DNA of 64,000 bases from assembly GCF_003946325.1 (NCBI RefSeq), contig NZ_RHNT01000002.1:62001-126000 (forward strand). The letters run 5' to 3'. Position numbers and translations under genes: made by a program. Position 1 is the stretch's first letter. Every line of letters starts with the position of its first letter. Origin of the DNA: Companilactobacillus furfuricola (GTDB lineage Bacteria > Bacillota > Bacilli > Lactobacillales > Lactobacillaceae). Positions 51,771 through 60,237 of the stretch are shown here, piece by piece. The notes beneath the pieces are model-generated. The model saw only the letters and a list, made by a program, of their open reading frames with translations, did no database searches and was not told the DNA's origin.

Positions 51771-52211
51771 ATGGATAAAGTTTTCGGGATAGTCGTCAAA
51801 AAGGCAAATAATGGATTGGATCGTGATGCTGAGAAATTTGCTAAAACATTAGGCATCACCAGAATGCAATTAAGTATCATCAATTACATCTCACGCAATG
51901 AAAATAAGACCGATATTTTTCAGAAAGATATCGAAAAAGAATTCAATATTAGAAAAGCTAGTGCAACGAGTGCTTTAAAATTAATGGAGCAAAAAGATTT
52001 GATCATTCGGGTCTCATTGCCAAAAGATGCACGTTTGAAACGAATCGTATTGACTTCAAAATCTCGTCAACTTACCGAGCAAATCAGTGATTATATTGCC
52101 TCAGTTGAAGCTGAAGTTACCCAAGCAGTTGGGGCGGAGCAGATGCAGATCGTCAAAGATGGGCTTGCTAAGGTATCGGCTTTTTTTGAAAACAAGGATG
52201 AAATCAATTAA
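51771..52211 (+). CDS. MarR-family transcriptional regulator
   Basis: 146 residues from ATG 51771 with GAGG 6 bp upstream; the ATG at 51759 overlaps that site. The winged helix is visible: MQLSIINYISRNENKTDIFQKDIEKEFNIRKASATSALKLMEQKDLIIRVSLPKDARLKRIVLTSKS. The divergent exporter is the likely target, a common drug-responsive arrangement. The ligand is unknown. Confidence 0.92.
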   Translation: MDKVFGIVVKKANNGLDRDAEKFAKTLGITRMQLSIINYISRNENKTDIFQKDIEKEFNIRKASATSALKLMEQKDLIIRVSLPKDARLKRIVLTSKSRQLTEQISDYIASVEAEVTQAVGAEQMQIVKDGLAKVSAFFENKDEIN

Positions 52212-52230
52212 AAAAATATTAGATAAATAT

Positions 52231-52257
52231 TTGACAAACATGAAAAAGTGATATAAT
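52231..52257 (+). promoter_or_regulatory. Strong promoter of the Cys-leader transcript
   Basis: A consensus TTGACA (52231-52236) and TATAAT (52252-52257), with a TG dinucleotide just before the -10, lie 34 bp upstream of the leader-peptide start. The 15-bp spacer is short, partly offset by the extended -10. Confidence 0.75.
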
Positions 52258-52290
52258 CTTTCAACATAAATTAATCGGAGGGATTCAATT

Positions 52291-52371
52291 ATGACTAATG
52301 TAAATGTTTCAACATTGAACAGTTGTTGTTGTGGTTCGCATCTTATGCGATCCACTGATTTGCATGCCTAA
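52291..52371 (+). CDS. 26-residue leader peptide with Cys-Cys-Cys
   Basis: ATG 52291 to TAA 52369-52371, with GGAGGG at 52277-52282. The peptide MTNVNVSTLNSCCCGSHLMR-STDLHA has three consecutive Cys codons (TGT). Directly after them a perfect 6-bp hairpin (52336-52341 with 52345-52350) is encoded, and an intrinsic terminator follows at 52416. This arrangement (strong promoter, short ORF with repeated codons for one amino acid, alternative stem, terminator, then cysK) is that of ribosome-stalling attenuation, here responsive to cysteine. It could instead be a functional small peptide. Confidence 0.8.
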   Translation: MTNVNVSTLNSCCCGSHLMRSTDLHA

Positions 52372-52415
52372 AATTGGTTCTTTTGGTGAAAGCTTAAATC
52401 AGACTATCGTATAAG

Positions 52416-52454
52416 GTGCAGTTTCCTAAGTTTTTTAGGAGCTGCACTTTTTTT
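52416..52454 (+). terminator. Attenuator terminator downstream of the Cys leader
   Basis: GTGCAG/CTGCAC plus TCCTAA/TTAGGA form a two-part 12-bp stem followed by seven T residues, 45 bp after the leader stop. Confidence 0.85.
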
Positions 52455-52486
52455 GTCTAATTTTTGATGGTGGTGGGGTGAGACCC

Positions 52487-52653
52487 GGTTCTGTGGGGGT
52501 TCCGGGAATTGCGCTGTGGAACGCAATGGACGCCACTTTGAACCAATCGAGAAGTTCACTCGATTGTTTCAAAGCTGGGTCTTTCACTAAGCTCCTTCGT
52601 CGCCAAGTGAAATTTCATGGCTGACAGCGAATTCCCTCCACCCCCACAGAACC
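52487..52653. repeat. Family I dispersed hairpin element, copy C
   Basis: Arms 52487-52500 and 52640-52653 pair perfectly (14 bp), extended inward by GGGAATTgCGCTG/CAGCGAATTCCC. Inside, an ACTTTGAA-to-TCGA hairpin (52535-52575) and a 7-bp stem 52582-52588/52606-52612 close the same 17-nt loop AAGCTCCTTCGTCGCCA as copies A and B. The loop stem is TTTCACT/AGTGAAA instead of TTCCTCT/AGAGGAA, so it has covaried. It lies between the Cys attenuator and cysK. Confidence 0.85.
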
Positions 52654-52822
52654 TAATTGGGTGTAAAACTATCTTGTTGGTGTGATGACGGTACTTATTT
52701 ATATTTCAATATGTTCATTTGGTTAATTTGGATGTACTTAGTTTTATTTGTTCATAGACTTTTGGCCGGTGGTATCTATCTCTTAAGTTAGTTATCGGAT
52801 GAAAATTATGGAGTGACTTTTT

Positions 52823-52993
52823 ATGATGAGATCTCATCTATTCCGAAGAACCTTGTTGGACGTGACACTATTTCCTTTGTATTATTCCAAGGATTTGGGT
52901 ACTGGTTTTGATTTTTTAAATTTTGATGGTGGATCGGAAATGCTAGATTTGGTTTCTAATGATTTTGCTTGGGATTTCAATTCGTTTTTCTAG
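52823..52993 (+). CDS. Small ORF upstream of cysK, 56 residues, unknown
   Basis: ATG 52823 (or 52826) to TAG 52991-52993, with GGAG 9-10 bp upstream, ending 14 bp before cysK. It begins [14 protein letters not shown] and is acidic and Phe/Leu-rich afterwards ([19 protein letters not shown]). No known domain; no Cys. Codons are G/T-ending like the start of cysK. It may be a real coupled small gene or chance coding in G/T-rich DNA. 52654-52822 holds only the AT-rich tail of copy C. Confidence 0.4.
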   Translation: MMRSHLFRRTLLDVTLFPLYYSKDLGTGFDFLNFDGGSEMLDLVSNDFAWDFNSFF

Positions 52994-53007
52994 AAAGGGA
53001 TTTGGTT

Positions 53008-53919
53008 ATGTTAGTTAAAAATATTTATCAAACGATCGGCAATACACCGTTGTTGCAGCTGGATGTTCCGGCTGCTAATGATGTTAAGATTTTTGCGAAG
53101 TTGGAGATGTTTAATCCTGGGGGATCTGTTAAGGATCGCTTGGGAGTTAACTTGATCGAGAGCGGGATCAAGCGAGGACAGATCAAGTACGGCACCACTA
53201 TTATTGAACCTACCGCTGGTAATACTGGGATCGGCGTGGCTTTGGCAGCTCAGCGTCATGGGTTGCCAGTTAAGTTGGTCGTTCCTGAGAAGTTTAGTCA
53301 GGAGAAACAGATTTTGATGAAAGCTTTGGGGGCTGAGATCATTCATACTGCTTCGGAAGATGGCATCGTGGGTGCGATCGATAAGGCGAAGGCGTTAGCT
53401 CATGAGATCGACAATTCATATGTGCCATTGCAGTTTGAGAATCCTGATAATCCAAAAGCCTATGCTCAGACATTAGGTCCGGAGATCATCGCAGATCTGG
53501 CTGGTAAAAAAATCGATGCTTTCGTGGCTGGCTCTGGTAGTGGCGGTACTTTTGTTGGCGTTACTCAAGCTTTACAGAAGAAATTCCCTGAGATGAAAGC
53601 TATCACGGTTGAACCGGAAGGTTCGATCTTAAATGATGGAGTTGAGCATCCCCATCGAACTGAAGGCATTGGCGTTGAATTTGTTCCACCATTTTTTAAA
53701 GAAATTACGGTGGATGGCGTAAAGACGATCAGTGATGACGATGCTTTTTCAAATGTGAAATGGTTGGCTAAAAACGAAGGTTTGTTTGCCGGTAGTTCTA
53801 GTGGAGCTGCTTTAGCGGCAGCTTTACAAGTAGCTGAAGAATTGCCAAGGAATTCCAACATTGTCACGATTTTTCCCGATTCAAGCGAACGTTATTTAAG
53901 TAAAGGCATTTACGACTAA
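53008..53919 (+). CDS. cysK: Cysteine synthase (O-acetylserine sulfhydrylase)
   Basis: 303 residues from ATG 53008 with AAAGGGA upstream; an earlier in-frame start at 52969 overlaps the preceding small ORF. PLP-dependent fold type [11 protein letters not shown], the PLP Lys K42 in [20 protein letters not shown] (substrate loop), [10 protein letters not shown] (phosphate loop) and [10 protein letters not shown]. It makes cysteine from O-acetylserine and sulfide; relatives act as cystathionine beta-synthases, which the partner gene would also allow. Codon usage in the first 180 codons is strikingly G/T-ending (67 percent G+T at 53101-53160) and normal at the end. Confidence 0.92.
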   Translation: MLVKNIYQTIGNTPLLQLDVPAANDVKIFAKLEMFNPGGSVKDRLGVNLIESGIKRGQIKYGTTIIEPTAGNTGIGVALAAQRHGLPVKLVVPEKFSQEKQILMKALGAEIIHTASEDGIVGAIDKAKALAHEIDNSYVPLQFENPDNPKAYAQTLGPEIIADLAGKKIDAFVAGSGSGGTFVGVTQALQKKFPEMKAITVEPEGSILNDGVEHPHRTEGIGVEFVPPFFKEITVDGVKTISDDDAFSNVKWLAKNEGLFAGSSSGAALAAALQVAEELPRNSNIVTIFPDSSERYLSKGIYD

Positions 53920-53945
53920 TTAAAAAAACAGAGGAGATCAATATT

Positions 53946-55085
53946 ATGAAATTTAATACAAAACTTGTTCACGGCGGCATTAGTGAAGACCAAACGACAG
54001 GAGCAGTTTCGATCCCAGTTTATCGTTCTTCAACTTTTCACCAACACGTTTTAGGAGGCGAGCCAAAGTGGGAATATTCTAGAACGGGCAATCCTACCCG
54101 AGCAGCTTTAGAAGCTTTAGTCGCTGATATTGAAGAAGGAACTAATGCATTTGCTTTTGCCTCCGGATCAGCTGCTATTCATGCGGCCTTTTCTCTCTTT
54201 TCAGCAGGTGATCACATCGTCATCGGAAACGACGTTTATGGTGGAACTTTCCGCTTGGTCAACAAAGTCTTGAAGCGTTTTGGCTTGGAATTCACCGTTG
54301 TTGATACACGTGACCTAGATGCTGTGGAAAAAGCTGTTCAAGAAAATACCGTAGCGATATATCTGGAAACGCCTACTAATCCCTTACTTCACGTATCGGA
54401 TATTCACGCTATCGCAAAAATCGCTAAGAAGCACGATATTTTAACGATCGTTGATAATACATTTGCGACGCCATACAATCAAAATCCCTTGACTTTAGGT
54501 GCCAACATCGTGGTTCACAGCGCTACTAAATATCTTGGTGGACATTCCGATGTTGTTGCGGGATTAGCCGTAACTAACGATGCAAAAATCGCTGAAGAAT
54601 TAGCTTTCTTGCAAAATTCCATCGGTTCAACTTTAGGCCCAGATGACAGTTGGCTCTTAATGCGTGGTATCAAAACACTCGGCGTTAGAATGCGTGTGCA
54701 TCAAGAAAATACCCAAATTATTTTTGACTATCTCAAGAAAAATGCCAAGGTAGCTAACGTCTACTATCCTGGTGACCCCGACAGTGAAGGCTATAATATC
54801 GCTAAAAAACAGATGAGTGGTTTTGGTGCTATGATCTCCTTTGAACTTAACGAAGGCCTGGACGCTAAGAAGTTTGTTGAGAGTTTACACGTGATCGACT
54901 TAGCTGAAAGTTTGGGCGGGATCGAAAGTTTGATCGAAGTACCTGCAGTCATGACTCACGCTGCTATCCCACGTGAAATCAGATTGAAAAACGGCATCAA
55001 AGACGAATTGATCCGCCTTTCAGTCGGTGTGGAGGACGATGCTGATCTGTTGGCTGATTTAGAACAAGCTTTTGAACAAATTTAA
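53946..55085 (+). CDS. Cystathionine gamma-synthase/lyase family enzyme
   Basis: 379 residues, 26 bp after cysK with AGAGGAG upstream. PLP fold type I of the Cys/Met metabolism family: KWEYSRTGNPTRAALE, YLETPTNPLLHVSDI, IVDNTFATPYNQNPL and the PLP Lys K195 in HSATKYLGGHSDVVAG. The sequence fits cystathionine gamma-lyase or gamma-synthase (MetB/MccB), which are hard to separate without alignment. Paired with the CysK/CBS-like enzyme it probably forms a transsulfuration unit converting homocysteine to cysteine. Confidence 0.9.
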   Translation: MKFNTKLVHGGISEDQTTGAVSIPVYRSSTFHQHVLGGEPKWEYSRTGNPTRAALEALVADIEEGTNAFAFASGSAAIHAAFSLFSAGDHIVIGNDVYGGTFRLVNKVLKRFGLEFTVVDTRDLDAVEKAVQENTVAIYLETPTNPLLHVSDIHAIAKIAKKHDILTIVDNTFATPYNQNPLTLGANIVVHSATKYLGGHSDVVAGLAVTNDAKIAEELAFLQNSIGSTLGPDDSWLLMRGIKTLGVRMRVHQENTQIIFDYLKKNAKVANVYYPGDPDSEGYNIAKKQMSGFGAMISFELNEGLDAKKFVESLHVIDLAESLGGIESLIEVPAVMTHAAIPREIRLKNGIKDELIRLSVGVEDDADLLADLEQAFEQI

Positions 55086-55130
55086 AATAATAAACTACTA
55101 GTATTAAATCAAACACTATGTTCAAAAGGC

Positions 55131-55160
55131 CTTGCCGCAATTAAATTGGCAAGACTTTTT
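55131..55160 (+). terminator. Terminator of the cysK operon
   Basis: A CTTGCC/GGCAAG stem with an A/T-rich loop is followed by ACTTTTTG, 45 bp after the stop. Confidence 0.75.
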
Positions 55161-55256
55161 GCTAAGGTAAAATTAGAAAACATCATAATGATCGTTTAAA
55201 AAAATATTTGTCATAAAAAAATATTAGTGATATGCTCTTTGTGAAAACTGAATAGA

Positions 55257-55385
55257 TTTCTTCGGGGCAGGGTGAAATTCCCGACCGACGGTGACAACGA
55301 CAAGTTGAAGTCCGTGACCCGCGTAATTCGCGGTTGACTCAGTGCGATTCTGAGACCGACAGTACAGTCTGGATGGGAGAAGAAA
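55257..55385 (+). ncRNA. FMN riboswitch (RFN element)
   Basis: The conserved RFN sequence is clear: TTCGGGGCAGGGTGAAATTC, CCGACCGACGGTGA, AGTCCGTGACCCGC, a variable hairpin, GACTCAGTGCGATTCTGAGA, CCGACAGTACAGTCTGGATG and GGAGAAG. It binds FMN and, when occupied, favours the downstream terminator, shutting off the rib operon. Confidence 0.97.
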
Positions 55386-55468
55386 AAAAGATACATTTCA
55401 TACCATGGATGTGGCTTTATTTGGCTACGCAAAGTTCTCGTATGAAATCTTATTTGGCTAATTATGAC

Positions 55469-55499
55469 GCCCCGCATAAATTTTATGCGGGGCTTTTTT
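55469..55499 (+). terminator. Riboswitch-controlled terminator before ribD
   Basis: A perfect 12-bp stem GCCCCGCATAAA with complement is followed by six T residues. It is the expression platform of the FMN riboswitch, 17 bp before ribD. Confidence 0.92.
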
Positions 55500-55516
55500 A
55501 TTGGGGTGAATGAGAT

Positions 55517-56584
55517 TTGGAAGAAAATCAGTTTATGAACATTGCTTTTGAGGAAGCAAAGAAAGGTGTCGAAACTTGGACTAATCCACAAGTCGGTGCG
55601 GTGATCGTTAAGGACGGCAAAATCTTGTCACAAGGCCATCACGAGAAATTCGGTGGACCGCACGCTGAGATCAATACGTTGAATCATTTGGACAATATCG
55701 AGCAAGCAAAAGGTGCGGAAATGTTTGTGACGTTAGAGCCTTGTTCTCACTTTGGAAAGACTCCTCCTTGCGTCCAAAAAGTGGTTGAAGTCGGGATCAA
55801 GAAAGTGGTCATTGGTCAACAAGATCCTAATCCAGTCGTCAGTGGCAACGGGATAAAATACTTAAAAGATCATGACGTTGCAGTAGAAGTCTTGCACACG
55901 ACTGGTGGGATTAACCAAGCTTATAACTTTTTTTATCAAAACAAACGTCCGCTTGTCACAGTCAAATACGCTATGACTTTGGATGGCAAGATCAATCAAG
56001 CCAGCCAAACACGCACCATCATTACTGGCAAAGAGGCCTACAACGATAGTCAAAATGTCCGGGCTCATAACCAAGCTATTTTGATCGGCGAAAATACTTT
56101 GCTGATCGATGATCCGCAATTGACAGTTCGAAATCAGACGATGGCTTTTCCACCGCTCAGAGCAGTGGTCGTTCGCAATGTTAATAAATTATCGCCAGAT
56201 TTGAAGCTATTTCAAGATACTACTACCTCTGTGTTGATTTTTTCCGAACAGGATGCCAAAAAACAATTTCCTGAAAATGTTGAAGTGTTGGTAGCGACAA
56301 GTTGGACTCCCGAAAAAATCATTTCCGAGTTAACCAAACGAAATATCGAATCCGTGCTCGTTGAGGGTGGTAGCCACTTACAAGCTGACTTCGTACAAGC
56401 TAACTTGGTTGATCAATTGATCGTCTACGTAGCGCCCAAAATTTTTGGTGGAGCAAGTTTACCGGCTATTTTCAACCAAGCTCATTCGGACGATCGACTT
56501 TTTGAAAAGCCTCAGGTCCAAGCCTTAGGTTCGGATTTAAAAATCATTACTAGGAGGTTGGACGATGTTCACCGGAATAATTAA
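55517..56584 (+). CDS. ribD: RibD, bifunctional deaminase/reductase of riboflavin synthesis
   Basis: 355 residues from a TTG start (MEENQFMNIAFEEA) with GGGGTGA at 55503-55509. The N-terminal deaminase domain has the zinc motifs GPHAEINTL and VTLEPCSHFGKTPPCVQ; the C-terminal reductase has RPLVTVKYAMTLDGKI and VEGGSHLQADF. It converts the first GTP-derived pyrimidine through deamination and reduction. First gene of the FMN-riboswitch operon; it overlaps ribE by 20 bp. Confidence 0.95.
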   Translation: MEENQFMNIAFEEAKKGVETWTNPQVGAVIVKDGKILSQGHHEKFGGPHAEINTLNHLDNIEQAKGAEMFVTLEPCSHFGKTPPCVQKVVEVGIKKVVIGQQDPNPVVSGNGIKYLKDHDVAVEVLHTTGGINQAYNFFYQNKRPLVTVKYAMTLDGKINQASQTRTIITGKEAYNDSQNVRAHNQAILIGENTLLIDDPQLTVRNQTMAFPPLRAVVVRNVNKLSPDLKLFQDTTTSVLIFSEQDAKKQFPENVEVLVATSWTPEKIISELTKRNIESVLVEGGSHLQADFVQANLVDQLIVYVAPKIFGGASLPAIFNQAHSDDRLFEKPQVQALGSDLKIITRRLDDVHRNN

Positions 56585-57170
56585 AGATGTGGGGACCGTG
56601 GCTGAGATCTCCAAAAAAGCTGAGACATTTAAATTAGCCATCAAATTGAATCATTTAAAAAATGCTGAACTTAAACTAGGCGACAGCATCGCTATCAACG
56701 GGACTTGCTTGACCGTTATCGAATTGATCAACGACGGTTTTGAAGTCGAAGCCATGCCAGAAACTTTTCGCCGAACTAATTTAGGCCAGCTGAACGAAAA
56801 TGACCACGTCAACATCGAACCGGCATTGGCAGCTAAAGATAAGTTGGACGGTCACTTTGTCCTGGGGCATGTTGATACGACTGTCCAATTAGTTGATAAG
56901 CAAGAGGACCAAAATTCGATCGTACTAACTTTTCAAGTGGATCCTCAATATCAAAAATATATCGTGGAAAAAGGCTCAGTGGCACTCGATGGCGTGAGCT
57001 TGACCGTCTCCAAAGTAGCTGGGGATAAATTTCAAGTTTCACTGATCCCCTATACGTTGCAAGAGACCATCTTAGGAGAGTTAACAATAGGCGATTCGAT
57101 CAATTTAGAAACTGACATTTTAGGAAAATACATCTTAGATTCGCAAGTAGGGGGATATCAAAATGACTAA
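56565..57170 (+). CDS. ribE: RibE, riboflavin synthase alpha chain
   Basis: 201 residues with two internally similar lumazine-binding halves: MFTGIIKDVGTV...GDSIAINGTCLTV and HFVLGHVD...GSVALDGVSLTVSKV. It dismutates two lumazine molecules into riboflavin. A TAGGAGG site at 56550-56556 lies inside ribD, and its stop overlaps ribBA by 8 bp. Confidence 0.96.
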   Translation: MFTGIIKDVGTVAEISKKAETFKLAIKLNHLKNAELKLGDSIAINGTCLTVIELINDGFEVEAMPETFRRTNLGQLNENDHVNIEPALAAKDKLDGHFVLGHVDTTVQLVDKQEDQNSIVLTFQVDPQYQKYIVEKGSVALDGVSLTVSKVAGDKFQVSLIPYTLQETILGELTIGDSINLETDILGKYILDSQVGGYQND

Positions 57171-58380
57171 TACAGAAATTATTGAAAAAGTAGAGAGTGC
57201 CATCGATAAACTTAAACAGGGCAAGCTCATCATCGTAGCCGACTCGCCCGACCGTGAATCTGAAGGCGACATGATCGGCTTAGCTGACTATGTTACTGGA
57301 GAATCCGTTAATAAAATGATCACCCATGCTAAAGGCTTACTCTGCGTACCAATGAGTAGCGAATATGCTAACAGATTGCGATTAACGTCCATGGTCGCAG
57401 ATGGTGAAGATGCTTTTGGGACCGCCTTTACCATTAGCACTGATGCAAAAACTACGACAACTGGTATCTCTGCATTTGACCGCGCAAAGACTATCAAGCT
57501 ACTAGCTGATCCTACTAGCACATATGACGACTTTTTCCATCCAGGGCACGTCTTTCCACTTATCGCAGCTGATAACGGTGTTCAAGAACGGACTGGACAT
57601 ACTGAAGCGGCTGTCGATCTCGCTAAATTAGCTGGTGGTTCACCAGTGGCTTACATTTGCGAAGTCGTTAAACCTTCGGGAACAATGGCTAGAATGAAAG
57701 ACTTAAGGGTCATCGCTGACGAAAACGACATGCAATTGATCACGATCGAAGATATTATAAAATACCGTGATATCAAGGATACTGACTTCATCAAAGAAAT
57801 TGCTGACGTTAAATTGCCAACCAAATATGGTGATTTCAATATGAAAGCTTTTAAAGTCAATGACGTCGACGAACCTACTCTACTAGTTTCCAAAGGTGAC
57901 ATTAGCAAGCAAGACACTTTGTTGTTTAGAATGCACTCTGAATGCTTAACAGGTGACGTTTTCGGTTCAAAAAGATGTGACTGTGGCGAACAATTAGACA
58001 CAGCTTTGCAGAAGATCCAACAAAATGGATCAGGTGCAGTGCTGTACTTGCGTCAAGAGGGCCGTGGGATCGGACTAGCTAACAAATTAAAAGCTTATGA
58101 GCTTCAAGAACAAGGCTACGACACGGTGGAAGCTAACGAAAAACTTGGGTTCAAGCCGGACGAAAGAGAGTATGGTCAAGCGGCTGCGATCTTGAATCAC
58201 ATCGGTATCAAGAAAGTCGATCTGATGACGAACAACCCTGATAAGATCAATAAATTAGAACAACTTGGGATTAAAGTAAATCACCGGATCCCTTTAGAAA
58301 CAACGCCAACGAAAGAAAATATTCACTACTTAGAAATAAAGAAAACTAAATTTCATCATTTACTCAAGGAGGTCAACTAA
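57163..58380 (+). CDS. ribBA: RibBA, DHBP synthase / GTP cyclohydrolase II
   Basis: 405 residues. The N-terminal DHBP synthase domain (about 1-205) has IVADSPDRESEGDMIGLADY and HPGHVFPLIA with HTEAAVDLAKLA. The C-terminal cyclohydrolase II domain has the zinc motif FRMHSECLTGDVFGSKRCDCGEQL and LRQEGRGIGL. The usual first-domain motif is (D)xxDREnEgD; here it reads DSPDRESEGDM, which fits. It starts both branches of riboflavin synthesis. Confidence 0.96.
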   Translation: MTNTEIIEKVESAIDKLKQGKLIIVADSPDRESEGDMIGLADYVTGESVNKMITHAKGLLCVPMSSEYANRLRLTSMVADGEDAFGTAFTISTDAKTTTTGISAFDRAKTIKLLADPTSTYDDFFHPGHVFPLIAADNGVQERTGHTEAAVDLAKLAGGSPVAYICEVVKPSGTMARMKDLRVIADENDMQLITIEDIIKYRDIKDTDFIKEIADVKLPTKYGDFNMKAFKVNDVDEPTLLVSKGDISKQDTLLFRMHSECLTGDVFGSKRCDCGEQLDTALQKIQQNGSGAVLYLRQEGRGIGLANKLKAYELQEQGYDTVEANEKLGFKPDEREYGQAAAILNHIGIKKVDLMTNNPDKINKLEQLGIKVNHRIPLETTPTKENIHYLEIKKTKFHHLLKEVN

Positions 58381-58381
58381 G

Positions 58382-58843
58382 ATGCAAGAATTACGAGGAA
58401 AAATTGACGGAACCGGTAAAAAAATCGGGATCGTCGTGGCTCAGTTTAACGAAATAGTTACTAAGAAGTTGCTCGAAGGTGCCGAAAATGAATTGCAAAA
58501 ATATAATGTTAAGCCAGACGATATCATTACCGCCTGGGTCCCAGGTGCAGTCGAGATCCCACGGGTAACGAAGAAAATGTCCGAGAGTGGCAAAGTCGAC
58601 GGCATTATCACATTAGGTGCAGTTGTCAGAGGAGAAACAGCCCACTTCGATTACGTCTGCAACGCATCAGCCAACGGAATCGCCGAGATCTCGCTTCATG
58701 GCGATGTTCCGGTCATGTACGGCGTTTTAACGACCAATGACATGGACCAAGCTATGAATCGGGCTGGTGGAAAATCCGGAAACAAAGGTGCTGAATGTGC
58801 TTCTGGCGTTTTAGAAATGATCAACTTGGAAGAACTGATCTAG
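58382..58843 (+). CDS. ribH: RibH, 6,7-dimethyl-8-ribityllumazine synthase
   Basis: 153 residues, 1 bp after the ribBA stop, with AAGGAGGT upstream. Motifs are IGIVVAQFNEIVTKKLLEGA, WVPGAVEIPRV, TLGAVVRGETAHFDYVCN (catalytic His) and VPVMYGVLTTNDMDQA. It condenses the two branch products to lumazine; family members form icosahedral or pentameric assemblies. Confidence 0.96.
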   Translation: MQELRGKIDGTGKKIGIVVAQFNEIVTKKLLEGAENELQKYNVKPDDIITAWVPGAVEIPRVTKKMSESGKVDGIITLGAVVRGETAHFDYVCNASANGIAEISLHGDVPVMYGVLTTNDMDQAMNRAGGKSGNKGAECASGVLEMINLEELI

Positions 58844-58873
58844 AAAAGTCTTCTGTAAAATATGCAAACTACC

Positions 58874-58918
58874 AAAAAAAGCATGTGTCAGATTTTAAAT
58901 CTGAATACATGCTTTTTT
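58874..58918. terminator. Bidirectional terminator of the rib operon and rrf2 gene
   Basis: AAAAAAGCATGT and CAGATT/AATCTG with ACATGCTTTTTT form a long interrupted stem between convergent genes, so it can serve both strands. Confidence 0.88.
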
Positions 58919-59351
58919 ACTGATTTCGATTTTTTTCACGGATCAAAACGTCTTCGATCAAATCTTGCAAGACAATCGTTTTCATCGACTCTTCAGCAGC
59001 TTGCTGGACTTGGTCGTAGGCGGCATTGAGCGTATCTTGAATGTTGCGACCGACCGGGCAGTTCATATTGGTTTTCTCATCAACGTGCAACAATTCGTGC
59101 GAATCGTCGATAGCTAAATAAATATCGAGCAGCGTTATTTGATCAGCCGGGCGTGAAAGTCTTGGCGAGACTGAACCGGATCGGGTGATCAGCAGACCAG
59201 CTTTTGACAAGGAAGACATCAAGCGTCTGATCAAACTAGGATTTGACTCGATGCTGTCCGCAATAGCTTTGCTAGAAAAGTCTTCATTTTGAAAAATATC
59301 AATGTAGGCCAGGATATGAACGGCATCGCTTAATTTGTGTGAATATTTCAT
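58917..59351 (-). CDS. Rrf2-family transcriptional regulator
   Basis: 144 residues with a winged helix (MKYSHKLSDAVHILAYIDIF, SSKAIADSIESNPSLIRRLMSSLSKAGLL). It has only one Cys (NCPVG), so it does not carry the three-Cys iron-sulfur set of IscR/NsrR; it resembles the YwnA-type thiol or ligand sensors. Its start is 1 bp after the QorB-like gene, so it probably controls its own operon through the tandem palindromes at 60.24 kb. Confidence 0.9.
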   Translation of the reverse strand: MKYSHKLSDAVHILAYIDIFQNEDFSSKAIADSIESNPSLIRRLMSSLSKAGLLITRSGSVSPRLSRPADQITLLDIYLAIDDSHELLHVDEKTNMNCPVGRNIQDTLNAAYDQVQQAAEESMKTIVLQDLIEDVLIREKNRNQ

Positions 59352-59352
59352 T

Positions 59353-60219
59353 TTATTTCGCTTTCTTTGCTAAAACTTCCTTAACAGAGTCCGTCAAACT
59401 AGGTAAGGCGTGACCTAAAACGTCAGGTAAGTCAGAAGTGTTTTCATCCAGGTTACCATCTCTGATCAAAGTTTGAAAGCTAGTGATCATATCAGCGGTA
59501 GCTTTATCAAGTCCCGAGTCTTGCAATCCTTGACTATATTCGGCATCGCTTAAAGAACGAACTTCAAAATTATTACCAGTAGCTTCTTTGACAGCTTCAG
59601 CAAGTTCAGCGTAAGTGTGAGATGCTCCGGCAAATTCATAAATATCTTTCGGATCGTCCGAAATTAAGACTTTAGCAGCCGCTTCAGCATAGAAACGTTC
59701 CAAAGCCCAGCCGGCGTAACCGTCAGCAGCAGAATAGACAAAAGCTTCATCCTGATTGCCGGCGTCAATAACGCTCATCTCATTTTCAACATACCAATTA
59801 TTTCTCAAAAAGGCGTGTTTGATCCCCGTGGCAGTAATGATCTTTTCAGTTTCTTTGTGGTCTTGAGCAAGAGGTGCGTTTGATTGATCAGCCTGAGGAA
59901 AACTAGTATAGGCAATGAACTTCACGTTAGCTTTTTGAGCAGCAGTGATGACATTTTGATGTTGTTGCAAACGAGGGATCTTGCCACCAGGTTGTGAAGA
60001 AACAAAGAGCAAGCGATCAACATCTTTCAAAGATGATGCCAATTGATCAACGTCCTCATATGAACCAGGGCGGATCTCAACGCCAGCAGGCAATAACTTC
60101 TTAGCTTTTTCCTCATTACGAGCTAAAGCTACGACGTCTGATGCAGCCACGTTTTCAAGTAAAGTATTAACGGCAGCTAAGCCGAATTTTCCTGTAGAAC
60201 CAGTAATTGCGTATTTCAT
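59353..60219 (-). CDS. QorB/NmrA-type NAD(P)H quinone oxidoreductase
   Basis: 288 residues, atypical SDR (NmrA-like). The dinucleotide motif is YAITGSTGKFGLAAVNTLL; further landmarks are VDRLLFVSSQPGG, FIAYTSFPQAD and KHAFLRNNWYVEN, as in QorB, which reduces quinones and perhaps senses redox state. Its ribosome site is AGGAGG. It is the first gene of a two-gene operon with the Rrf2 regulator, preceded by two 17-bp palindromes. Confidence 0.9.
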   Translation of the reverse strand: MKYAITGSTGKFGLAAVNTLLENVAASDVVALARNEEKAKKLLPAGVEIRPGSYEDVDQLASSLKDVDRLLFVSSQPGGKIPRLQQHQNVITAAQKANVKFIAYTSFPQADQSNAPLAQDHKETEKIITATGIKHAFLRNNWYVENEMSVIDAGNQDEAFVYSAADGYAGWALERFYAEAAAKVLISDDPKDIYEFAGASHTYAELAEAVKEATGNNFEVRSLSDAEYSQGLQDSGLDKATADMITSFQTLIRDGNLDENTSDLPDVLGHALPSLTDSVKEVLAKKAK

Positions 60220-60237
60220 AAATAAATCCTCCTAGGT

